From Bin55 sp963667455 (GTDB taxonomy: Bacteria; Pseudomonadota; Gammaproteobacteria; Pseudomonadales; Azotimanducaceae), in the NCBI GenBank assembly GCA_963667455.2, contig CAXXFR010000014.1, forward strand, positions 62,001 through 126,000: a DNA stretch of 64,000 nt, read 5' to 3'. This document shows positions 1-8,355 of this stretch, piece after piece. How positions within the stretch are numbered: the first letter of the stretch is position 1; every line of letters begins with the position of its first letter. The notes beneath the pieces are model-generated. The model saw only the letters and a program-made list of their open reading frames with translations. It was not told the DNA's origin and searched no databases. Made by a program: the position numbers and the translations under genes.

Positions 1-594
1 CCTCGAAGGAACGTAGTCATGACCGCCTACGACAGCACAACATGTTGCAATCACGACATCCTGGCCGAGCGCAACTGCACGCAAACACTCATGCTCCACT
101 AAGACCTTGCTCCGTTCGTACGGCATGGTTCTCTCCATGGGAAAGAATTGCATAGACTCGTCGCTGGGGGCTGAAGGATCGTCAAGATCATAGCCAACCG
201 CACTAAAGGATCCAGTTACAACGACTCTTCCCGCTTGAACTTCTCGGGCGGCTTGTAAAACGTTGCGTGTGCCAAGAACGTTGCTCTCGAAAATCTCCCG
301 ACGATGAACAAGATTTCCGTCGATCGTCGATACTTTGGCAGCACAGTGGTACACGCCTCGACAGCCATCGATCGCTCGCGTTGTCGAATCCAAGTCCGTT
401 ATGTCCGCATATGCACGTTCAACATCGACTCCGTCGAAGGCTTCGTTCCTGCTCTCTTTACGGAGCAATACCCTTACGGGCACACCATCACTCAGCAACC
501 TCTGTATGAGGTTCGCGCCTACGTGACCTGATCCTCCGGTGACCAGGACCGGAGGCTTCGAAGCGCTCCTAGACTGCTGAGACTCTGTATTCAA
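1..594 (-). CDS. NAD(P)-dependent epimerase/dehydratase (extended SDR), partial at window edge
   Basis: The reading frame runs off the left edge, so only the N-terminal ~198 residues are seen. A Rossmann fold opens with the nucleotide-binding motif TGGSGHVG about 20 residues in, and the catalytic Y-x3-K appears as YERSK. The pattern resembles HpnA/3-beta-hydroxysteroid dehydrogenase-like extended SDRs, which act on sugars or terpenoid and steroid alcohols. An in-frame stop lies shortly upstream and no ATG precedes the Rossmann motif, so TTG at 594-592 is the likely start. It lies 86 bases downstream of the HMG-CoA reductase/mevalonate kinase gene on the same strand, which suggests, but does not prove, a role in isoprenoid metabolism. 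The substrate cannot be told from sequence. Confidence 0.85.
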   Translation of the reverse strand, partial: MNTESQQSRSASKPPVLVTGGSGHVGANLIQRLLSDGVPVRVLLRKESRNEAFDGVDVERAYADITDLDSTTRAIDGCRGVYHCAAKVSTIDGNLVHRREIFESNVLGTRNVLQAAREVQAGRVVVTGSFSAVGYDLDDPSAPSDESMQFFPMERTMPYERSKVLVEHECLRAVALGQDVVIATCCAVVGGHDYVPSR

Positions 595-680
595 TGTAGT
601 GCTCGAATGTTCAGGAGATCAATCAGACTTTACGGGACCTTGCACTATCCCGCGTCGGTCGAGCACTGTGGCGCACGTGT

Positions 681-2960
681 TCATGTCACTTCAAAGGTCA
701 TAGCTTCGTAACCGGCCGCCTTGATTCCTCCAGCCACGGAGTCTGTACCGTCGAGACACAGTGCGACGATTGCTCCGCCTCCTCCCCCACCAGTAAGTTT
801 CGCGCCGGCAGCTCCGTGCCGTCGTGAAATCGCAACAAGCTCCTCCAACTCCCTGGTGGAAAGCTGCAATGCGTTGAGATAGCCGTGACAAAGGTTCATC
901 ATTTCCCCCAACTCATCTAGCGCTCCATTGCGAATGGCTTCAGCTCCCGCAATTGCCAAGTCGCCTATCTGATCGAAGAGCGCATCGTAGCGGCCCTTGT
1001 TGTTCTGCCACGCAGTTGCCACAGCGGCAACAGTCCTCGCCGTAAGGCTCTCGTGACCCGAGAATCCTACAACCAATGGCAAACTGCGCAGTAGAGTCAC
1101 TTCTTCCACGTGGTGTTTGTCGTCCTCTCGTCGAAAAACTATCGGCCTACCTAGGGCGGACACCGTGTTGTCAACACCGGAAGGATTGCCATGTGCAGCC
1201 TGCTCGCACTCAAACGCGAAACTGTTGACGCATTCGTCGCTCAATCCCAAATGGAAGTGATTGTCGAGTGCTCGTGTCACACTCAACGCCAACGCTGCGG
1301 AGCACCCAAGTCCTACTGCTCGAGGTACATGAGGGAAGATCTCTATGGTCATCGAACGATCGGCCAGATCAAGTCGCTGCAACAACATTGCGAGTATTCC
1401 AGCGAGTCCGGTTGGATGTTGACTGAGTGGATGAATTCTCTGCTCAACGCTCCATCGAGGAATAAGTAGCTGTACTCCGTCGTCGGCATCCACAATACGT
1501 GCTTCGACGGCCAGCGGGATGGGCGCGGCGAGTGCCGTTCGACCGTACACCACCGCGTGCTCACCAAGCAAAATAACCTTGCCGCATGCTGTGCTTCGCT
1601 CTTCCAGCTCTCGCTTTCGAGCAACCGTGGACTTCCTCGTAAAGCGTTTGACGATTTCTTTCGCTTTCCAAACTTTGATGTCGCCAGACTCAATCAATGC
1701 ATCGACTACGGCGTCGAAGTGTTCTGGAGGGACTTCCGCAGTGGAAGCAACACTTCGCGCGTGCAGAGTCATGTGATTCTGCTGAATGCCAGCCGTGGCA
1801 AGAGCGCGCAGCGCGGCGTAGTTCTGCGCCAATCCAACCGCACCCATAACACTGGCCAGTTCCGAAGCGTTTGGATTGCCGAGCAGACGATGATTGAGGC
1901 GTACAGTGGGGTTGGTTTCCATGGATCCACCGACAGTTCCGACCTTCATAGGGATTTCTATCTCGCCTTCAAGGTCGTCGTCGCTATTTTTGAACCAACG
2001 CGAGAGTGCTCGATAGCGTCCATCGCGGGCTGCATACGCGTGAGCTGCCGCTTCAATCGCACGAAAGTCGTTTCCGGTAGCAATGGCGACAGCATCCACA
2101 CCGTTCATGATCCCCTTGTTGTGCGTAGTCGCTCGGTAGGGATCGACCTGAGCTAGATCACTGGCCAGAATGATGCCGTTTCGGACTTCGTGGCCTTCAA
2201 ATCCTTTCATGCTGAGATTGGCCACTGGCACTTTGACTCGAGCTCGTACGAGCGCTCGGTCCGTCAGATTGGACAAGATGCGAAGAAACACATTGCCGCC
2301 TGTCATGGACTCCACGAGGCTGGCAACTCCCTCACACATCCCATTGACGATGTTGGCACCCATGGCATCTTGAGTATCTACCAGCAGATGGAGCACCAAC
2401 ATGTCTCGTTCTTCCGCGCCGGCGACTCCACCCTCTGGAGCACGATGATGAAACACTTCGATATCACGCGCACCGCCACCTCTGGCAACCATTCGGGTGT
2501 GCAAACTATTGGCAAGACTGATGATTTCGTCGCGACCCTCGAGCAGTGCTTGTCGTGCGCGCTCCGGATCTTCGATATCGACCAGTTGAACCTGACCAAT
2601 CAACATGGCTTCGGCACTCTCTGTGCGATAGCCGCCAGAAAGCCGAGCAGTGCGTGCAGCACCCGATAGTCCGGCAACTATGGATGGTTCTTCCACAGAA
2701 AGCGGCACGATGACTTCACGGTCGTCGATGAGAAAATTGAGCCCAATCCCCAGTGGAAGGCCGAACACGCCGACGACATTCTCAATCATCTTATCGGCGG
2801 TTCGAAGCTTGAGTGTGTGAGTCCCTCCAGAGAGAGCGAGCAGGTCTTCCTCGGTAAGTGCTGTGCGTTCGCGCAACTCGTCTATTCGTTGCGCGACGTT
2901 GAGTCGAAAGAAATTGGGAATACGCGAGCCAGATTTGTTCGCTACTTCAGTCGAGCTCAA
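681..2960 (-). CDS. HMG-CoA reductase (class II) - mevalonate kinase fusion protein
   Basis: Two consecutive mevalonate-pathway enzymes lie in one frame of about 759 residues. Residues 1-440 are a class II HMG-CoA reductase: ENVVG with the catalytic Glu (~60), DAMGAN cofactor loop (~198-203), catalytic Lys in THNKGIMNG (~282), Asp in GNDFRA (~298) and catalytic His in QQNHMTLHA (~396). Residues ~455-759 are a GHMP mevalonate kinase: KVILLGEHAVVYG, GLGCSAA (one motif Ser replaced by Cys), PSGVDN and a C-terminal KLTGGGGGG loop. The open frame extends upstream to 3158, but that part overlaps idi in another frame. TTG at 2960-2958, preceded by GAAGGTG, begins just before the conserved RIPNFF and is preferred. 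It would convert HMG-CoA to mevalonate and then phosphomevalonate. It follows idi by 37 bases. No diphosphomevalonate decarboxylase, phosphomevalonate kinase or HMG-CoA synthase is in the window. Confidence 0.93.
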   Translation of the reverse strand: MSSTEVANKSGSRIPNFFRLNVAQRIDELRERTALTEEDLLALSGGTHTLKLRTADKMIENVVGVFGLPLGIGLNFLIDDREVIVPLSVEEPSIVAGLSGAARTARLSGGYRTESAEAMLIGQVQLVDIEDPERARQALLEGRDEIISLANSLHTRMVARGGGARDIEVFHHRAPEGGVAGAEERDMLVLHLLVDTQDAMGANIVNGMCEGVASLVESMTGGNVFLRILSNLTDRALVRARVKVPVANLSMKGFEGHEVRNGIILASDLAQVDPYRATTHNKGIMNGVDAVAIATGNDFRAIEAAAHAYAARDGRYRALSRWFKNSDDDLEGEIEIPMKVGTVGGSMETNPTVRLNHRLLGNPNASELASVMGAVGLAQNYAALRALATAGIQQNHMTLHARSVASTAEVPPEHFDAVVDALIESGDIKVWKAKEIVKRFTRKSTVARKRELEERSTACGKVILLGEHAVVYGRTALAAPIPLAVEARIVDADDGVQLLIPRWSVEQRIHPLSQHPTGLAGILAMLLQRLDLADRSMTIEIFPHVPRAVGLGCSAALALSVTRALDNHFHLGLSDECVNSFAFECEQAAHGNPSGVDNTVSALGRPIVFRREDDKHHVEEVTLLRSLPLVVGFSGHESLTARTVAAVATAWQNNKGRYDALFDQIGDLAIAGAEAIRNGALDELGEMMNLCHGYLNALQLSTRELEELVAISRRHGAAGAKLTGGGGGGAIVALCLDGTDSVAGGIKAAGYEAMTFEVT

Positions 2961-2997
2961 TATTGCACCTTCGCTTCGTCTGCGACCCTGGATGTAA

Positions 2998-3618
2998 TCA
3001 TTGATTGACCTTAGGTGCTGATCCCTCGTTGTGCGACGCAGAGTTTTCGCAGTCTCGCATCGAGTTCGGGGAAATTTCAGAAGCGAACTCCAAACGCAAT
3101 CGTTGCCACTCAATCTTGAGCCAAGGCGTGAATTTCGCTGGTTCGATGCGGATCTCACGGTCTAATTCTTTAGGCGAGATCCACCGCCACTCCGCAATTT
3201 CCGCTTCGTTTATGTACGGAGAAGATGTGGTCTGACAGACAAACACAGAACAAAGCTCGAATTCAGTACCCAGGTCTTGAAATGACTCGCGATAAGTGAA
3301 CTTAAACAGAAATTTGGGATCGACTTCCAATCCCAATTCTTGCTCCGCACGTCTTATGACCGCCTCTTCCAAGTCCTCACCATCACGGGGATGCGAACAA
3401 CATCCATTCGACCAATAACCGGGCCAAAGTCTCTTGTCAGAATGGCGCTGTTGAAGAAGTGTGTTGCCATTGGTATCAAATACGAACAATGAAAACGCTC
3501 GGTGCAAGATACCGTCGCTATCGTGACAGGCTGACTTGTCGAGAGTGCCGATCTGCAGATCGTCTTCGTCGACCAAAATCAACGGTTCTCTCTCGTTGGA
3601 CACCACTTCGTTTCGCAT
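2998..3618 (-). CDS. idi: Isopentenyl-diphosphate delta-isomerase, type I
   Basis: A Nudix-fold isomerase of 206 residues that interconverts isopentenyl and dimethylallyl diphosphate in the cytosol. The type I active site is visible: Cys74 in YWSNGCCSHP (equivalent to the catalytic Cys of the E. coli enzyme) and Glu121 in TEFELCSVF, with the Nudix region around EEAVIRRAEQELG (residues ~84-96). Length is normal, with a polar C-terminal tail of about 30 residues. It is first in a minus-strand unit with the HMG-CoA reductase/mevalonate kinase fusion, as expected for a bacterium using the mevalonate route, where an isomerase is essential because only IPP is made. ATG at 3618 is the natural start. 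Confidence 0.95.
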   Translation of the reverse strand: MRNEVVSNEREPLILVDEDDLQIGTLDKSACHDSDGILHRAFSLFVFDTNGNTLLQQRHSDKRLWPGYWSNGCCSHPRDGEDLEEAVIRRAEQELGLEVDPKFLFKFTYRESFQDLGTEFELCSVFVCQTTSSPYINEAEIAEWRWISPKELDREIRIEPAKFTPWLKIEWQRLRLEFASEISPNSMRDCENSASHNEGSAPKVNQ

Positions 3619-4119
3619 GTCTGCTTCCGCCCGTGACCTATGACCGAGTGTTCATTGAATTGTGAGTTGAGGTGCCGGGCAAGTTACGAACTTCATCAAG
3701 TCGTTGAAAGTCGATCAATGCAACATGCAAGCCGTGTGGCTTCTTTTCTGAGTAGGACGTTGCTGGATTCGGCATGGGAAACTCAAAGCTCAGTGTGACG
3801 ACGGCTACAGAGCTACTTACGCTGATCGCGAGTCTTCATGAGACTCCCCTCTTTGGCCAGCGTCCCTCAAGATTGGCTGGACTTCCCAGACGACCGCCGA
3901 TGTGGTTTACTCTGCGGTTCGGACGAGCAAGTCCTGTCCTTTGCAAGCATTCTAGAGGTCTCTTCGATGACTCCCACTCTCAACCTACGTAACATAGTGT
4001 GAATCGGGATTACCGAACCCTCCGGACAACCAGACGACGCAGTCGCTTGCCTTAACTCAGTCTATCAGATTGTTTGTGGACACTGCAAGAAGATTCCGTA
4101 AGCCGTCACCAGGATCTCC
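3619..4119. other. Intergenic region between divergent units
   Basis: About 500 bases separate the start of idi (minus) from the start of the ADP-ribosylglycohydrolase-like gene (plus), so promoters for both must lie here. Short open frames exist but none has a convincing ribosome binding site or protein-like composition. No tRNA, hairpin terminator or repeat could be recognised. Confidence 0.5.
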
Positions 4120-5124
4120 ATGAACGAACCAGAGCTCAATACAGGAACCCTTCCCCCAGACTACGAACAACGTACATACGCCGGAGTGCTGGGAAAGATC
4201 ATCGGAGTCTATCTGGGGCGTCCTTTCGAAGGATGGCCAAACGAGCTCATCGAACGACGACTGGGCGAGATTGACTACTACGTTCATGACAAGGTCGGAG
4301 TCCGACTCATCGTCACCGATGACGACATTTCAGGTACGTTTACATTCATTCGAGCGTTGGAAGACAACGACTACGATCCCAACCTTACACCGAAACAGAT
4401 TGGACGATCCTGGCTCAACTATCTCATCGATGGACGATCCGTCCTGTGGTGGGGAGGTCTCGGAAATTCCACCGAACACACTGCGTACTTACGGTTGGTA
4501 GCTGGCATCGATGCGCCGGAGAGCGGGGCCATCGAAACCAATGGGCAAGTTGTTGCCGAGCAAATTGGAGCTCAGATCTTTATTGACGGATGGGCAATGG
4601 TCAACCCCGGCGACCCCCAACGTGCTGCCGACTTCGCTAAGCGTGCTGCATCGGTCTCCCATGATGGCGAAGCAGTAGTGGGCGCACAGATTCTTGCCGC
4701 GATGGAGGCTCAAGCGTATGTAGAGCAAGATATTGACGAGCTAATCGACACTGGCCTGGCTTGTGTTCCCAAGAAATTCTCTAGTGGCAGGAATGATCAG
4801 CGATATTCGCGACTGGCATGTGGAATCCGGCGACGACTGGCGCAAGACTTTCGCACGACTCAGAGGTTTGTACGGCTACGACAAGTACGGCGGAAACTGT
4901 CACATTGTCCCCAATCATGGACTTATTATTTTGGCGTTGCTTCACGGCAATGGAGACTTCCATCGATCACTGAAGATTGTCAATACTGCCGGTTGGGATA
5001 CGGATTGCAATTCGGGAAATTTGGGATGTCTCATGGGAATTCGCAATGGGATCGAAGGTATCGACTCAGGGCCAGACTGGCGTGGCCCGATTGCGGACAT
5101 TTGCTACGTGCCAACCGCGGATAG
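4120..5124 (+). CDS. ADP-ribosylglycohydrolase family protein, N-terminal part (frameshifted)
   Basis: The first ~217 residues match the N-terminal half of the ADP-ribosylglycohydrolase (DraG/ARH) fold: a helical start with GVLGKIIGVYLG and the metal-binding TDDD at residues 66-69. After the Pro codon at 4768-4770 the frame stops looking like the family and continues out of frame to 5124, while the family continues in the next frame (entry at 4763). Removing one base from the CCC at 4768-4770 would join the halves as CVPRNSLVAG. ATG at 4120 follows AGGA at suitable spacing. Whether this is a broken gene, programmed frameshifting or a base-calling or assembly error cannot be decided from one sequence. 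It begins a unit with the coq4-like and MaoC-like genes. Confidence 0.75.
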   Translation: MNEPELNTGTLPPDYEQRTYAGVLGKIIGVYLGRPFEGWPNELIERRLGEIDYYVHDKVGVRLIVTDDDISGTFTFIRALEDNDYDPNLTPKQIGRSWLNYLIDGRSVLWWGGLGNSTEHTAYLRLVAGIDAPESGAIETNGQVVAEQIGAQIFIDGWAMVNPGDPQRAADFAKRAASVSHDGEAVVGAQILAAMEAQAYVEQDIDELIDTGLACVPKKFSSGRNDQRYSRLACGIRRRLAQDFRTTQRFVRLRQVRRKLSHCPQSWTYYFGVASRQWRLPSITEDCQYCRLGYGLQFGKFGMSHGNSQWDRRYRLRARLAWPDCGHLLRANRG

Positions 5125-6226
5125 CGGAGGTGGAGTTACCGATGCTGCGACCATTACTCGACACATTGTCAGTTCCGGCAGAAGACTTCACAAGTCCAAC
5201 GACGTTCCCCCCAAAGACGGAGCAAGGTTTCACTTCTCCTATCCAGGATCTGTTCAAGGATTTCGTGGTGAGAACTGCGAAGTTGAGAATGTTGAAGTCG
5301 CTGGTACAGGAAAACGTGCTCTAGCTGTTCGACCCAATGCGGAGTCGAATTCTTCGATACGAGCAGTAACTGGAACGTTCATTGACTCCAAAGAGACTGC
5401 CAAGTATTTTGGAGGTCGAGGATATGGACTCATGACGAGCCCGTCCCTGAATCCTGGACAAGTCGTTCGATGCCAAGTCGCATCCAGTGCATTATCGGAA
5501 ACGCCGGCAAGCGTCTCGATCTGCGTTGGTGTCTTCGATGAGAACGATGAGGTCGTATACCACAGAGGTGCGACATGCAGCGTCGCTTCCATGAAAGAAA
5601 TGCAATTGGAGTGGAAGATCCCGGACTATGAGGGGTTTCCTGTTTCATGCGTCGGTATCGAGGTTGAAACTTCGGCGCCGGGAGACATCGTTTATTTGGA
5701 TCGATTGGACTGGTCTGGTGCGCCAAGTGTGCAATTGCGCAAGTGTGCAGGCGACATGTGGTGGCGTGCATGGGTAAACGCCGTCGATGCATACGGACCC
5801 AGGTATCCCGAGAGCTTTCGACTCGTGCACAATCGTGGTACTGGATTGCTCCTCTACGGTTGCAGGGACTGGACCGACTATTGTGTCTCCGCCGACGTTA
5901 CCCCGCACCTCGTCAATCGCGTGGGAGTTGCTTGCCGAGTTCAAGGTATGAAGAGGTACTACGCATTGGTGCTGACCAAAGACAAACATCTGCGATTGGT
6001 CAAGGAACTGAACGAGACTACAACCCTCGCTGAAGTAGCCTTCGCTGTGGAGTTTGGACGAACTTACCAACTCTCATTGAGAGTGGACGGAACGAGCATT
6101 TCTGGTTCGATCGATGGTCAAGAGTTGTTGGAAGCAAACGACCAGGATCTACCCGAAGGCGGAATCGCGCTCTTAATCGACGAAGGACGTACTGCAACCC
6201 ATCAAGTATCGGTTTCACCAATCTAA
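4763..6226 (+). CDS. ADP-ribosylglycohydrolase family protein, C-terminal part with lectin-like domain (frameshifted)
   Basis: This frame carries the rest of the gene begun at 4120. Its first ~100 residues supply the second metal-binding motif GWDTDCN (encoded near 4994-5014) and GLIILALLHG typical of the family. The remaining ~370 residues form an extra region; the last ~170 (from about DMWWRAW) resemble a concanavalin/LamG-like or DUF1080-like beta-sandwich of the kind that binds or cleaves glycans. The GTG at 4763 is only where the open frame begins, not a supported start. Together the protein would be about 700 residues. Such long two-domain members may act on glycosides rather than ADP-ribosylated protein; this is inference. 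It ends 7 bases before the coq4-like gene. Confidence 0.75.
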   Translation: MFPRNSLVAGMISDIRDWHVESGDDWRKTFARLRGLYGYDKYGGNCHIVPNHGLIILALLHGNGDFHRSLKIVNTAGWDTDCNSGNLGCLMGIRNGIEGIDSGPDWRGPIADICYVPTADSGGGVTDAATITRHIVSSGRRLHKSNDVPPKDGARFHFSYPGSVQGFRGENCEVENVEVAGTGKRALAVRPNAESNSSIRAVTGTFIDSKETAKYFGGRGYGLMTSPSLNPGQVVRCQVASSALSETPASVSICVGVFDENDEVVYHRGATCSVASMKEMQLEWKIPDYEGFPVSCVGIEVETSAPGDIVYLDRLDWSGAPSVQLRKCAGDMWWRAWVNAVDAYGPRYPESFRLVHNRGTGLLLYGCRDWTDYCVSADVTPHLVNRVGVACRVQGMKRYYALVLTKDKHLRLVKELNETTTLAEVAFAVEFGRTYQLSLRVDGTSISGSIDGQELLEANDQDLPEGGIALLIDEGRTATHQVSVSPI

Positions 6227-6233
6227 CGACATC

Positions 6234-7016
6234 ATGGCAGAACTTACAAGATCAGAAGATCCAAGAACTGAGACGAACCTTCAGGTCCGTGTCGAATTTC
6301 CTAAACGATCAAAGAGTTTGAAAGCTCGGTGGCAACGTCTCAAGACCGCATACACGGCTGTCAAGGCATTGTTCGACGATCCAGAAGACACCGAAAAGGT
6401 GTTCACTGTAATTTCTTCGCTTCGTGGGGATTCGTTGGAAGAGGCCTATCGACGATTCAAAGCAACTCCCACGGGTTCTCGTGTGCTTCGCGATCAAGTG
6501 GACTTGCTGAAGACGCTTCAAAATCGCGATGAATTGGCACAATTGGGCGCTGAGTCGTTCGGTGCTGCCTACTTGGAATTCGTTAAGTCTCAGGATCTCA
6601 CTGCAGATGGACTCGTCGATGCAAGCTACGAGGTGACTGAGCAAATCGGTAACTCAGATGTACTTCGCTACACCGAGCGTGTTCGTGACATGCACGATCT
6701 GTGGCACACGCTGACTCGTTACGGCCGCGAACCATTGGGCGAAGCTTGCCTGCTCGCATTCACCTATGCTCAACTGCGAAATCCGGGTGTCGCCTTCATT
6801 CTTGTGTTGGGAACACAACGATTGACAAGAGGATATGGACGAGGCACGGTTCGTGCGCTCTTGCGTGCACACAAGGACGGTAAGCGTGCCAGATGGCTAG
6901 CAGCAGAATCCTTTGAAGACTTGCTCAGTCAAGACATCGAGGTGGTTCGAGAGAACCTAGGTATTCCCGAACCGACTGCGTACTGGTCTATTCTCGATAG
7001 ACACGGATTGCGTTAA
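6234..7016 (+). CDS. Coq4-family ubiquinone biosynthesis protein
   Basis: A 260-residue soluble protein with the Coq4 signature H-D-x2-H-x11-E: His154, Asp155, His158 and Glu170 in RDMHDLWHTLTRYGREPLGE, which binds zinc. In eukaryotes Coq4 organises the ubiquinone synthesis complex and has been linked to C1 oxidative decarboxylation of the ring; bacterial relatives are less studied. The first ~30 residues are polar and not conserved in the family as far as I can judge. ATG at 6234 lies 7 bases after the preceding gene, and the MaoC-like gene follows 21 bases downstream, so the three are probably co-transcribed. No other ubiquinone synthesis gene is adjacent, so action on another quinone or a hydrophobic ring compound is possible. 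Confidence 0.85.
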   Translation: MAELTRSEDPRTETNLQVRVEFPKRSKSLKARWQRLKTAYTAVKALFDDPEDTEKVFTVISSLRGDSLEEAYRRFKATPTGSRVLRDQVDLLKTLQNRDELAQLGAESFGAAYLEFVKSQDLTADGLVDASYEVTEQIGNSDVLRYTERVRDMHDLWHTLTRYGREPLGEACLLAFTYAQLRNPGVAFILVLGTQRLTRGYGRGTVRALLRAHKDGKRARWLAAESFEDLLSQDIEVVRENLGIPEPTAYWSILDRHGLR

Positions 7017-7037
7017 CTAAACTTCGGACGAACGAAC

Positions 7038-8114
7038 ATGCCAGAACTCATCACAACTCTCGACGGCTTCGAAACCGAATACAGCAAAGGAATCGGGAAG
7101 ACTCTTCCCTTCCGAGGATACCGCGAAGCAAGCCTAGACAACATTCGACGGTTTGGCGACGGAGTGGGCGACTACAACCCGCTTTGGCGAGACGAACGTT
7201 ATGCGTCAGCTAGCCGATTCGGCGGAATCACAGCTCCACCCATGTTCATCTACGGTGCAAGTCTTGGTATCGGGGCCGCCATCAACGGAACGATCGATGG
7301 CCGTAGACTCTCCTCAGCCAACTTCCCGATGAACTATGCTGGTGGTGAGATCTCGTTCCTCCGCCCAATCTGGCAAGGCGATCGAATTCGAGCTCAGGAG
7401 ACGGTCGTCGGTATCGAGCGCAAGCAAAGCGAACGAATCGGCGACTTCTGCATCTGCACAGCTTTGGTCGAGTACTTCAACAATCGCAATGAACTGGTCG
7501 CGACCAAGAAGACCAACATGGCCCGCTACAAGAATCTCGGCGGCGGTCGCACCATGCAGTACGACAGGGAAACCAAGACTAACGTATCCATAACCTCGCC
7601 AGACCCTCTCGTCTACGAACGTCAACGTCGAGGTTCCGATGTCAGGAAGTGGGAAGATGTGATCGAAGGCGAAGCAATACCAACGCTTCCGAAAGGAACA
7701 TACAACGTAACCGAGCTGTTCCTGTTCACACATGGAGTTGTTGGCACTGGTAGAAGCCCCAGGGCAGCACTGGAAGCAGAAGAGTCGGAAGATCTCGGAG
7801 GGGGCGGTCGCTACGACAAGAAACATGCACAGGTTCGACGCAACATGCCTGGGCAGTTCGACTGGGGACCACAACGGGTCTGTTGGCTCTGCCAAGTCGC
7901 GACAGACTGGGCTGGAGACGATGCGACGATCCTCTCTCTCACCACACGTGTGAGGCACCCAAACATCGTGGGAGACACCAACACGGTCTATGGAAACGTA
8001 GCTCGTAAGTTCCAGCAAGACGACAAGAACCTCGTTGAGCTGAGTGTGTGGAACGAGAACCAATCTGGACTACACACCGCCGAAGGGACTGTGCTCGTGC
8101 AGTTGGACGGCTAA
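7038..8114 (+). CDS. MaoC-like hydratase with FAS1-like dehydratase (double hot dog) region
   Basis: A 358-residue protein with two hot-dog halves. The N-terminal half (~10-165) matches FAS1-like dehydratase/MaoC proteins, with GDGVGDYNPLWRDE as the active-site-like segment and APPMFIYG on the core helix. The C-terminal half (~190-358) is more divergent, with GQFDWGPQRVCW and a GDTNTVYGNV strand typical of MaoC repeats. Members hydrate enoyl thioesters, usually enoyl-CoA, in the cytosol; the substrate here is unknown. It lies 21 bases after the Coq4-like gene, suggesting a shared catabolic or quinone-related pathway. A canonical D-x4-H dyad of R-specific hydratases is not obvious in the first half (NPLW replaces NPxH), so catalysis should not be assumed. 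Confidence 0.8.
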   Translation: MPELITTLDGFETEYSKGIGKTLPFRGYREASLDNIRRFGDGVGDYNPLWRDERYASASRFGGITAPPMFIYGASLGIGAAINGTIDGRRLSSANFPMNYAGGEISFLRPIWQGDRIRAQETVVGIERKQSERIGDFCICTALVEYFNNRNELVATKKTNMARYKNLGGGRTMQYDRETKTNVSITSPDPLVYERQRRGSDVRKWEDVIEGEAIPTLPKGTYNVTELFLFTHGVVGTGRSPRAALEAEESEDLGGGGRYDKKHAQVRRNMPGQFDWGPQRVCWLCQVATDWAGDDATILSLTTRVRHPNIVGDTNTVYGNVARKFQQDDKNLVELSVWNENQSGLHTAEGTVLVQLDG

Positions 8115-8131
8115 CAACACGCCTTAGTGCA

Positions 8132-8137
8132 TATAAT
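8132..8137 (+). promoter_or_regulatory. Consensus -10 box of a minute transcription unit
   Basis: A perfect TATAAT lies 17 bases after the MaoC-like stop codon. No good -35 box is seen at 16-18 base spacing, so the promoter may be extended or activator dependent. Transcription from about 8144 would read the 10-codon ORF at 8172 and stop at the terminator at 8218. Confidence 0.5.
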
Positions 8138-8171
8138 CGCCCCATTCGTGGTTGCTAAAGGAGGTGTTCAA

Positions 8172-8204
8172 ATGTCAACAGTCAAGAGGAGTTGGTTACT
8201 CTAA
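8172..8204 (+). CDS. Ten-codon ORF with perfect Shine-Dalgarno
   Basis: ATG at 8172 opens a frame of ten codons (MSTVKRSWLL) ending in TAA. AAAGGAGGTG at 8157-8166 is fully complementary to the 16S rRNA 3' end, with five bases to the ATG, the strongest ribosome binding site seen in this window. A TATAAT box stands upstream and a Rho-independent terminator begins 14 bases after the stop. GGAGTT within the ORF can pair with AACTCC just past its stop. It could be a translated micropeptide, a leader peptide whose downstream gene is terminated, or an RNA that titrates ribosomes. No homologue is recognised. Confidence 0.4.
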   Translation: MSTVKRSWLL

Positions 8205-8217
8205 CTCCCATGATTGG

Positions 8218-8253
8218 ACAGCCGAGCCTAACCGGCTCGGCTGTTTTCTTTTA
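8218..8253 (+). terminator. Rho-independent terminator
   Basis: An 11-base-pair stem, 8218-8228 with 8234-8244 (ACAGCCGAGCC / GGCTCGGCTGT), has a five-base loop and is followed by TTTCTTTT. It ends the transcript of the 10-codon ORF and probably also the upstream 4120-8114 unit. Confidence 0.9.
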
Positions 8254-8355
8254 GGTCTTTGAATCAATATGCGACCTGATACCGAGCGAGCCACAGGTAC
8301 ATCTTGACAGACTCCTCAATTGAATCGATAGCCGCCTAAGTCCCAAGCAATAGCA

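Noticed and set aside
2998..3158. N-terminal 66 codons of the longest frame for the HMG-CoA reductase fusion
   Set aside because: Most of it overlaps idi in another frame and it is not conserved; a TTG with a ribosome binding site at 2960 fits the domain start.
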